64,000 nt of DNA from Apostichopus japonicus (Eukaryota > Echinodermata > Holothuroidea > Aspidochirotida > Stichopodidae): NCBI RefSeq assembly GCF_037975245.1, contig NC_092569.1:2083501-2147500 (forward strand). The letters run 5' to 3'. A program made the position numbers and the translations under genes. This document shows positions 36,147 to 48,100 of this stretch, in pieces; position 1 is the first letter of the stretch, and every line of letters begins with the position of its first letter. Under the pieces are notes generated by a model. It did no database searches, was not told where the DNA came from, and was given only the letters and a program-made list of their open reading frames with translations.

Positions 36147-39100
36147 CAGGTCCTGGGTCTGTTTCAAACTTCACATCTCCTCCTCGCCATCTGCTGGAAG
36201 TCGATACAAACGCCGAACTGGACATGTAATGTTTAGGAGGCCCCCTGTAGTCCACCAGCTCATAACTACCCGGGCCGGGTTCGGGAAGGGGCGGAGGCAG
36301 GGGCATTGCCGGGGCTGAAATGCACAGGTAGTGTTTCCGTGGAAACAAGGTTTTGTCAGCTGGATCGACAGCTTCGTATGGGTGGTATTCTCCTGGTCCA
36401 GGGTTCTTGAGAATAAAGACGGAAACGAAGGAAAAACTGTAATCTGCAAATTTCACACCACTTACATTATCTAAGTGATGAATGCAAGTGTGAAATTCAT
36501 GGAAATTTATATCATGTTACCAGCAAATAATTTGAAGAGTATATTGCTAGCCTACAATTTGTGATGGACACAAGGAGGTTAACAGGCACAGCATCAAAAG
36601 GTTTATCACATTGTGTTCCCCATTGGTAGGTACAAATGCATTTGTACAGTAAATCACAGGATGTTTGGTTCTCAATAGAAAATACAGGTACAATAAAAAA
36701 GACATAAAGTGTGTTAACCTGGAAGTGTCATGGTTTTTTTTTTCATTTCCAAAATGAATTCAAAATACCTATTACTACTACTACCCTTGCTTGAACTGCC
36801 TGCACACAACTTTTCCTATTTTCATATCTACAGCAATTCGCAAAGTGACAAAAGAACTGCAACAAATTCCAGCACTCTGGCATGGCCATGTAAGCAGGAA
36901 AGAGGGCGCCAGTCATCTTTACAATATTCTCAGTCACCAGTAAAAATCCACACAGACATCAGGATGAAAATATCTGCTAGTCTACATTATCTCAAAAATA
37001 CCTAGGAGCCTCCTTGGGAAGTTACACTCCATCGTACCAACACTGTCCCTCTCCCCCTGCCCCCTCCCCTGCCCCCTCCCCCGAAACAAAATACTAGGAT
37101 ATCATTGATCCTTGCCCAATCGTATCACCAACTTAAACAACCGAGGCATGAGACTAATAAAGATGATATAAGAAATGAGGGGTGGCTTCCACTTCCTCTT
37201 GAATCCGGATAGTAGATATTTATCCGATTTCTTGCCTTTATAAGCTACGGATGATACTATCTTAATGATTTATCATTTTTTAAGATCTAATATGACAGCT
37301 CCCAGGTAATCTTTTCAATGGCCAGTCATTTATACTTATCTCAGTTCCTTGTTCAACTTCAAAACCAATAAAAAACTTAATACTCAAGATTTTCAGTCAC
37401 ATCAAATGTCACGCAGTTAGAACTACTATTGATCACCAGTGGGAAGTTTCTTTCAAAAGCAACCTTGGGGATTAAAGTACGGTAGTCTATCATTAGGTGA
37501 AAGATGCCCAAAGAGTTTGATTTAAGAGAGATGGGGGGTTGAAGTGGAGGGGCTTGAAGTACCTACCTCGGGCACCGCTTGTAGCATATCTCGCTTGGTA
37601 GATGACTTAAAGCTACTGTATGGAACTTTAACTGATGGCTTCACTATTCTATCATTCACATTATAGTGGCCTGCAGGAAAACAAAACCACCAAAAGATAA
37701 ATACATAAAAAAAATATAAAAAATAAAAGTAAACAAAAGTATTAGGCAAATAATAAACAAAGTATTATGTAAATAGTAATAAAAAGGTAAAACCGTTCAA
37801 TTTTCCAATTATTTTTCTTTCATATTTTCACTGTGAGTATAATATATTTTTTACTCCAAACAAAGCCGACACAAGGCCATCTTTATAGTTTTCAATATAT
37901 TCAGATTCAGCATTTGAATCATTATTTCTATTACAGAAAGTTAACATTGTAATAAACAAAGAAAACCATTCAAAATTCAAGCACATGTGGTCCACATGAT
38001 GTTATATTTAGACTTGCTCAAGTCTTTGGTCTCACTTGTGAATCAAAAGTAAAACAGGTATAAAACAGAATAAGATGTTTTTTGTTTTAGATGTCTGGAG
38101 AATTGTTCATTTCAAGTATCTCTATCACCTAAAATAATCATCATAGTTAGGTTTTCCATTTTTTCCTTCAAAATTTTGGGTGTATGATTTTGTAATGGCA
38201 TGATATAAATTTGTGCGGAATGTCACTTTTGTTGAAGATACTCCTGCAACAATGTTCTTGTTTCGTGAGAGTGGAGAGTGGAGACTGTTCCAATCTGTCT
38301 GGACAGGGAGAGGAAATCTGTCGGTCCCTTGCAGGATAAAGGTATTGAGATATAAATCAAACCCAAGCATTTATCTTTAAAGACTTACAAGGTGCAGGTG
38401 CTGAAGAAGTATTCTTGTGGAAATCGACCCGTTTGGAGGTCGACTTGAAGGCGGACTGCCCATGGTTACCGTGGTGTTTGTGTAATAAACTGTCGTTGAC
38501 CTGCAAAGAACAAATTGAGCAGTCATAAATATTCAGCACCACCAAAAATATGAAAAATTATAGAATTGTTATCATTGAAAGAGATATTTTAAATAATAGC
38601 AAAGCACCTTTACAGCAAATACTTCATGTGTTGAAGATGCCACTGTGGTTGAAATATCTACAAGAAAGTGGCAAGGAAATTTTATCTTAGATTTTAGAAT
38701 TTATGTCTTTATGAATGACCAAATAAAATATTGATTCAGGCTTTTCCCTTACTTGTTTGCTATTCCCCAGTTAATTTTCTCCTTATGATGTGGCTACACG
38801 AAAAGAAAAAAATTTACCCTATACTATTCCCTGCTGACAGCAGATGCCAATAATGGTTAGTGAATACATGTTTACATATGAAATGTCAAATTTCCTTGGT
38901 TTCCATGAATATGCAGTATTATCTCAGCCTGTATCATTTTTACTACTTTCCAACATGAGCAAACATCTTTAACAGAGTTCTAGTTTTCTCATGAAGCATG
39001 AACATTTAATTCTGAAGTGAACAATAACACTGAGACCAAATGATAGAAATAACTTATTAATTAAAATAGCTTGGTAGGGTGTATATCATTTTCCGTTCGG

Positions 39101-42100
39101 AAATTATTTAACAGTAACATTTTATGCAGCAGTTTTTCACATTCACGCTTTTCAAACACTTAAACTATTACGTCTTTACAAAGAATCGCTCTAAGAAAGT
39201 AAAAGTCAAAAACCCTACAAGACCCTACATTTTCCATAGCAATTTACCCAGTACTTTGAATAGTAATTCGCCATGGGATACCATATGTATTAAACTAATC
39301 TCTGATGCTTGTGGGTATGCCTGCTCCTATTGAAAAGAATGCATAGAAAGTGTTATGACCCCTTAATTGCTTGTCGAGTCTTCCAACAAAAGGTAACCAG
39401 CCTACAGAGTACTAGACCAACTAATGAGTTTGTGCTGCGAGTTTTTCTTGGAAGGCATGTTCAACAACCTTGATGAAGACAATTTTCTATCGCTCTCACC
39501 GATAGCCTACAGTCAGTGATATTATCCTTTCAGGAGCTGTCTCAAGGCCATTCCTGATTTGCATATTTCATTTGATTTGCGACAAAAGGTTTACTCCTGT
39601 CAGAATGTGATAAGCCTAATTTCCTTCTTTAATATGTTTCTGTGGTGGGGGAAAAGAAGAAGTACTTCAGGGTGTTTGGGTGTAAACATTGTGTTAATGA
39701 ATTTAGGGGAAGAAAAAAAAACACACAACTTGAGAAGAATATCTGCTAAAAGTCTGCTATACTTTGTCAATGTTGCTAATGAATAGAGAACATTAGAGAG
39801 GAGCAAAAGGTAAATAATTGGTTTTCTGTGAAGTTGAAGAGACAACATATAGAGATTATCCCCCCAAGGTAGGCCATTGGCAGCTGTATTCTCCCTTAAT
39901 GCATTTTAGTTATTTTTTTATTTGGAGATTTCTGTACAATAATCTGTCATTATGGGGCATATTGTACTTAAATATGTTTAATAGCTGTGCATCCCCAGGT
40001 ACATTTTATATGCAGACATTATGGGTCAAATGTTGTACTTAAATATGTTTTATAGCCGTGCATCCCCAGGTACATTTTATATGCAGACATTATGGGACAA
40101 ATGTTGTACTTAAATATGTTTCATAGCCATGCATCTTCAGGTACATATTATATGCAGATCGGCACAATCATACATTGGAAATGTTTTACCTACCACCATG
40201 TCAGATAATATTGTGATTTGAGTGACCCTTGTCTTGAAATTATCCTCTGCTCATCTGTCTAAAATTCTGTAGATGGCATTAGAGAGGGGGAAGAGAAAGG
40301 GGTGTAGGAGGGGGTGGGGGGAGGGGTGGACTGAATGTTTCATTGTTTGTACCTGGTAGGCATTTGGAGCTGGTTGGTCTGTTGATTTCTCTCTCTGAAT
40401 TGCTATCGGACTCTGAAAACTACTCGAGGTGCTTGATTGGTTGAAGTCTTTCCGGCTCGTCAACAGACTGGGTAGCGAGTAAGCCGCAGAGCCAGGTCCA
40501 ACGGTAGTCTTCAAGGCTTTGGACCTTCTATCCTGTATAAATGGGGGAATGAAAGAATGCAACAGACATTGATTAATTAATTAAGTCATCCATTTGAATT
40601 TTTCCTTGACCCCTCAGCTACCCCTTATTCAATTTTAATTTTATTATTATTTATTCAATTTTTACAGGCATAACCCCAAAGTTGAAATTTGGTTATGTCA
40701 TTGCCTGGAGGTGTACAGAGAGGTCAGTGACCTTAGGGAGTTACATCATCTGCCTACAGTAGATTGGATAAACTCTCACTGATTACATGCAAGGTCAGTG
40801 GCGTAGCTAGAGGTTTTGGCACCCGGGTGAGTAGAAAATTGCGCCTCCCCCCGCTACTGAAAGTGGTTATATGGTTATATTTTTTTGGGCAAGTCGTTAC
40901 AGCCCCCCCCCCCCCCCCTAAATCAAATTGTGCTCCTACGCCTTTGATGTTTCCACCTTTCGAAATCTACTGCCTTGGAACTGTATACTGAAATTTCCAT
41001 GACATGTAGTCATTACAGAATACAGAACAGAATAAAAAATATAAAAAAACGGCGAAACGAAATCACAATCTGTAAATTTGCTAATATAAACAACTACATT
41101 CAGTTCAGATTCTTATTAGTAACTGGAAAATATTCATGCCTGATGACATACATCAATTTCGTCATGTTTTTCTTAAAAGTTCTTATTTTTTTTACTCTCA
41201 TTCTCCTATTTCAGTGCCCCCCTAAACCAGGCGCCCAGGGCACCTGCCCTCCCTTGACCCCCCCCCCTAGCTACGCCACTGTGCAAGGTAGAGAAATACT
41301 CTCTACTAGACAGCTAGTATTCACAATGACAGGTAATATGTCTCACATTACAGAATTTTACCATGGAAATAATCATAATGGCTATCTATAGCCATAAATC
41401 ACAGAAGAGAAATTGGAATTTATAATACTAAATTTGCAATATAACAGACAGTAAGGAAACATTTCATGAAGAGAGTAACAGTTAAACCTAGACAATCACA
41501 TTTATTCCTTCCATATGATAACTCAGTTTGACTGATATCCATGGGAAACCAGAATTGATAAGAATCTGGGCTTGGAGTACTGGATATGAAGCAATATGTG
41601 CACTGAATGCAGAAGATGTTAAGAAGAGTTATTAACCATTTTTTTTTTTTATTATTATTTTTTTTTTTAGCCTTTGAAGAAGATCCTGCTAGGATCGAAA
41701 CGTCAGGCCAACTTACTTTTACACACAACCATAATTTTTGGAAAATAAGTTAAGGTCTGTCTCAGTGACAGTCTTTCTTACTTTGGCCCACTAGTCCCCC
41801 CCCCCCCCCCAACTCCACCACACCCCAGTTTAACCAGATACACAAGTTCAGGGCTGAGTTGTGAATTATTAATATGATTAATGTCAACAAATTTTCTTGA
41901 CGTGTTCAGTCTCAAAATAACTTGACAAATAGCATCCAGGTTATCCATGTGTAAGAAAAAAAATATAAAAAATAAAAAAAATCTGAAAAATATGACGATT
42001 TTGAAACAAAAACATCAGTATCAATATAACCTTATTCCACGCTAACATATGCATCCAACAGACCAGTTAAATTTGTATTTTGAAAAATCTTTTGATTTGT

Positions 42101-45100
42101 CAGTTTGCTTGCTAAATTGGTCAAGTGTAACAAAATTTTAAAGGATTTAATGACAACTTGCTTCTCAGATTGACTGACCTTTGACACAAAGCCAACACCA
42201 TATCCTCTTTTGGAGTGTGATGGAGTCTTATTGGTTGCCTTTCCATGCTTGAGATATGTGCCTGGTCCTGGGTTTTCATTCTGAAATTAAGAGAAACATG
42301 TTAACCATAAGTAAAGCATTGCTGCAAAGTGTGTGCTGAGCAAGAAGTGTGAAACCACAGGGACCCTATAGAGGGTTGCATAAGGCTAAGCATCCCTAGA
42401 TTCTTGTCAGCATAGGTTGGACCCCTCCCCCTCATGCCACAACCTCCCTCCCCCTTCCCCCCTCCTCTGATGTAACAATTGGAACCAGATCATAGAAGCA
42501 ATGCCCTATGTGGAGGATGGTTCTTTCTTTCTCTCTATTTTTCTTGTCTTTAGAAGCAAAGGATAATTGGAAGTGCAGACATTTCTCCAAAATTGACACC
42601 AAAGTATGGTTATAAAACACAATTTCATTAAAGATTGCAAATGTACAATTTTGCTCCGTAAGAAATAAATTAAGTAATTGTTATAGGTTTAATGCAAATT
42701 GCAAACTCATTTCCTCTGAATTTTGGTTTCTTCTGTTATTACTGTATTTTTTTTCCCTTGTTATTTTTTCTCCAAACAGATGACCTAGAACAGTTTTTTT
42801 TGTGTCATATTTGGTCTGCAACTTTAACACAGCTAACCAAAAACAATTATCACAAATTGTAAATTGTTCAAAATCTGTCATCCATATTTTGTTAATTATA
42901 AATTTGATTTGAACCTTGCCGTGCCAAGCCATTGAACTACAATGTTATGAGATCGTTACCATCAAACAGAGTAAAAAAAAGATTATGATTTGTTAAAACT
43001 CAAAAATGCTACATTTTAACTTGTAAAGTTTTCCTTCTCATAGCAGAGACAGGGAAGCAATTTAGTGTTCAAATATTGTAAAGCAGTTTTGCTGGTTCTG
43101 AATTTTGCTTCCTATTAAAACACACTTTGGTTCTACATACAAAATATTGTTCAATATCTGTGCAATTTGACTATTTTGTTTGCTATACTCTACCATAGTA
43201 AGTATTATATTCTCTGTAAAGCTCCCTGTAGTGGCAGAGTTGCTTATTCGGCCTTCCATAGAAAAGTTATTTTTATGTTTTCGGGTGTTGAAAGCCTACA
43301 AGCCAACACGGTATTTACGAGCTTAATTATCACCATTTGTGACCTACGAGTACGTTTATACGAGTACGTTTCTAGTATATAACCATTCTATAGCGTTTAG
43401 AGTGTATCATTCAACAGTTATTTTGTTTCCTTGTTTTTCGTGTTTTTTGTGAGGAACGGTGTAAATATCTCTGTAAATACAAGTTGTTTTATTACTTTAC
43501 TACGGACTTTCGTCAGTGTGTGTTTTTATATTACGGATTTTCGTCTTCGTCTTCAGCTAATTTTAGTCGGCTTTTCAGCTCCGTGCCCGGACATCACATG
43601 GTAAATACCTTGGTTATGTGTTTACGAAACCTTACGATGGACTGTTTATCTTATATGTTAACAATACGTTATGATTACGAACCTTTTTGTGACCCCTCGC
43701 TACTGATTGAAATGTGGATAGGCTATAGCGGAAGTAGGCAAAGCTATCTACTGTATATGTAGTGCACACAGTATCTAGGTTAGTTACAGTTCTCGTATAA
43801 CGGGACTACAGTTTCAGTGAAAGCAGTGCGTGAGTGCTGCTTCTTGAACATTCTCTACGGAAGCCTATAAGGGCCATCACTAAGGAATCTTATAAGAGAC
43901 ACTATTTCGTTACTTTGATACGATACCTTAACCAACGACATGGAGGCTCTCAAAAATGAAAGAGCTAAGTTCTTACGTACCTCGACTCGATTAAAAAATG
44001 AGATATCAAGTATTATAACGCTACCGTCAGTTGAGGATGAGAAAATTCGAGAAAAGGTGTCTTTGTATGACAGAAACTTTGTTGATTTTTCGGAAGCCCA
44101 TAAGGCATACATTGCTATGTTGAATGAGGAAGAGGCCACAGAGGAGAACAGCACTTATTACCAACCGAAATCGGAGGAATATCAACAGTTTTCCAAGGCA
44201 ATGTCTGAATGGATTAAAGGAAGAGAGGTCGACATAAAACCTCAAGATAGTATTTCTCAGGTTTCCAGTAAGGGTTCCAAAAATTCAAAGGCCTCATCAG
44301 TAAGGACTGTAGCATCGACAGAGCGTATGAAAGAGGAAGCCAAGTTGGAGGGACTAAAAGTTAGGGTTGAAATGTTGAGGAAAAGAAGAGAAATTGAAGA
44401 GAAAGAAAGATTGCTCAAACAACAACGGGAGGATTATGAGTTAGAAGTTGAAATGAAGTTGGCAGAGGCAAAGGCGAATGTGTTCAAGAAATATGACAAC
44501 CCAGAATCAAGTGACGAAGAAAGCCTGCTGACAAAGTCTGACGACAAAGTTGATTCCAGTGGTGTACACAACTTGATTCGATCCCAAACAGAGATCTCAA
44601 GAATGATGATAGACCAGCAAAAGCTTGTTTCACTTCCTAGGCGTGAGTTGCAAATTTTCGATGGTAAAGTTCAAGATTACAGAGCTTTTATTGCTGCTTT
44701 TGAACACAACATTGAGCAACTAACAGACAACAACCAAGATAGGCTATACTACTTACAGCAGTTTACATCTGGTAGGCCTAGAGAGCTAGTAAGAAGTTGC
44801 ATGGGGAAAGACCCAAAGAGAGGTTATGAGCAGGCTAGACGAGAGCTAGAGGAGGAGTACGGCGATGACTTTAGAATCTTGAGTTCTTACAGAAAAGAAA
44901 TAGAAATGATGCAACCTATTAAAGGAGAAAACTCAGCGGCTATGAAAGATTACCTTACATTCTGTGTTGTGTTTGGTAACGCTATTAATGAAAGTGAGAT
45001 CCTCAGGAAAATGGACCAGACAGAGAGTATAATGAAGTTGGTTAGCAAACTTCCTTATAGACTACGAGAAAGATGGCGCTTGCAAGCCTACAGAATCAAA

Positions 45101-48100
45101 GGGAAGAGTCATAAGTTGGCAGGATTCCATGACTATGTTGAGTTTGTCAGAGAACAAGTGAAGATAGCTACCGACTCGATTTACGGTGACATAAGTATGG
45201 AGAGTTCAAAGGACTGTAGTAAATTCAGGCAAAACAGAAAGTCCTTTAAAGGTTTCAGTACAATTATGCAGGAGCAGAAACCAAGATCCAAGAACGAAGG
45301 AAGGAGTATGGAATATACTAAATGCCTGTATTGTGGCAATAACCACATGCTAGAAGTCTGCAGAGAATTGGGCTCCAAAACACATGAAGAAAAGTTGATC
45401 TTCCTACGTACTAAAGGACTGTGCTTCAGATGTCTTGATGGTAATCATATTAGTAAAGATTGCAAGCAGGATAGACTTATTTGTAAAGTATGTCGGAAAC
45501 TGCACCCTACAGTACTTCATTATGGTAAACAGCCCGAACGTAAGTCCACAAGCCAATTGGGTGACTGCTCAAATCAAGCACCCAGAGAAACAACCACTAC
45601 AGTCAAGACGAGTTGTGTTAACACCCAACCAGGGACTAGTATCTGTATGGGGGCCGGAGTCAATAAGACATCCATGCCTGTTGTGCCAGTGCGAGTGAAA
45701 TCTAAGTCAACAAATAAAGATGTCGAGACTTATGCCTTCTTAGACACTGGTAGCTCTGACACCTTTATCTCAGAGAACCTTGCTAAGCAGTTGTGTGTCA
45801 GTGGACCTAAGACCAAAATACTGTTAAGTACACTGCCGAATGATGGACTGGTGGAGAGCCGATTTGTTGTGAATTTAGAAGTGTGCGACCTACAAGGACT
45901 GAACTCCTTGCCATTGCCAACAGTGTACATCCAAAAACGGATTCCAGTTAACAAAGAAGACATTGTTACTCAAGATGATTTGAGAAAATGGCCTTACTTG
46001 AGAAGAGTCTCAATACCAGACTCAAAGGCAACGGAAGTTGGATTGCTCATTGGACAAAATGCCCATAAAGCATTAGAACCATGGGAAGTGGTTAACAGCC
46101 AGGGAGATGGACCTTATGCTGTACGTACATGTCTGGGATGGACTGTGAATGGTCCAATAAAGAGTGGCATGAAGGTTCATGTCAACTACGTCAGTTTGCG
46201 GACCATAGATGAAATGTTAACTTCCCAGTTTAACTACGACTTTAGCGAAAGGATTTCAGAAGAGATACCTGAAAAATCTAGAGATGATCTCCAATTCCTC
46301 CAACAGTTAGATAAGTCAGCAAAGTTGGTGAATGGTCACTATGAAACAGCCCTACCTCTTAAACAAGAAGATTCTTGCATGCCAAACAATAAAGACTTGG
46401 CAGTGCAATGGGCTACCAACATGAAACGTCGTTTTCAGAAGGATCCAAAGTACTATGAGGACTACAAAGGTTTCATGCAAGGGTTGCTGGATAAAGGCTA
46501 TGCAGTTCCGATAACAGATGAAGAGACACATCGTGATGATGGCAAGGTGTGGTATGTTCCTCACCATGGAGTCTACCATCCTCAGAAGAAGGAAATACGT
46601 GTGGTATTCAACTGTGCAGCCAAATTCAAGGGAGTATCATTAAATGACAAACTCCTGCAAGGCCCCGACCTTACAAATTCTTTGGTTGGAGTCCTTCTTC
46701 GCTTTAGAATGGAGCCAGTTGCCCTCATGGCAGACATTGAAGTGATGTTCTACCAGGTTCGAGTGCAAAGGGAACATCGTGACCTCCTACGCTTTGTTTG
46801 GTGGCCAGATGGAAATACTGACCAACCCTTAAGAGAATACAAAATGATGGTGCACTTGTTCGGTGCGGTGTCATCACCGAGTTGTGCCAACTATGCGTTG
46901 CATAAAACTGCAGATGACTTTGGAGATGGTTTCGATAAAAGAACCATAGAAGCTGTAAAGGAAAACTTCTACGTTGATGACATGTTGAAATCAGTAGGGA
47001 CCGAAGAGGAAGCTATTGTTCTGATGAAACAATTGAGAGAATTATTGGGCAGAGGAGGATTCCGTTTGACAAAATGGGTCAGCAACAGTAGATTGGTCTT
47101 GGATACCATTCCCAAAGGTGAAAGAGCAGAAGGGATCAGGAGTTTAGATATGGAGAAAGACAAACTACCAATTGACAGAGCTCTTGGAGTCTCATGGTGT
47201 GTGGAATCAGATCAGTTTCAATTCCGAGTGACAGTGAATGAGAGGCCATACACTAGAAAGGGGATCCTATCGATAGTTGCTTCGATCTATGACCCGTTAG
47301 GATTTCTCGCCCCATTTGTGCTAGTTGCAAAAAGAATTCTCCAAGACCTTTGCAGAATGAAATTGGCTTGGGATGACGATATTCCAGACGAGCATCTGAA
47401 ATGTTGGAAAAGATGGCTGGTAGAATTGCCAAAGTTGAAAGACTTCAAGGTCAACAGATGTCTCAAGTCAGATGGTTATGACAATGTCAGAAACACCCAG
47501 CTACACCTTTTCAGTGATGCTAGTGAAAGCGGTTATGGTGTTGCTGCATATGTTCGTTTCGTTAATGAAGAAAACCAAATTCATTGCGCATTTGTGATGG
47601 GGAAGGCAAGGGTTGCCCCCCTCAAACAAATCACCATCCCACGGTTAGAACTCACAGCGGCTACAGTGTCTGTGAGACTCTTCAAATCCTTGGAGAGAGA
47701 CCTGCATATCAAACTGAACAGTGTGACATTTTGGACAGACAGTACCTCAGTAATTCGATACGTCAGTAATAGTTCAGCGAGATACCATACTTTTGTAGCC
47801 AACAGGGTTGCCATTATTACTGACACTTCCCAGCCAAGTCAATGGTCATATGTGGAATCTTCAGAAAACCCAGCTGATGACGCATCGAGAGGTCTGTATG
47901 CAGACGACCTAATACGATGCCATAGGTGGATCCTTGGACCAGATTTTCTTTGGCTGCATGAGAACGAGTGGCCCTTAAGACAGAAATTTGAACGAGATAT
48001 ATCTTTGAAAGACCCAGAGGTTAAAAAGACGGCAACGGTTGCTGCTACGTCTACCAATGTAGCCCAGAACACCATGAATGAGTTGATCAGCAAGTACTCT

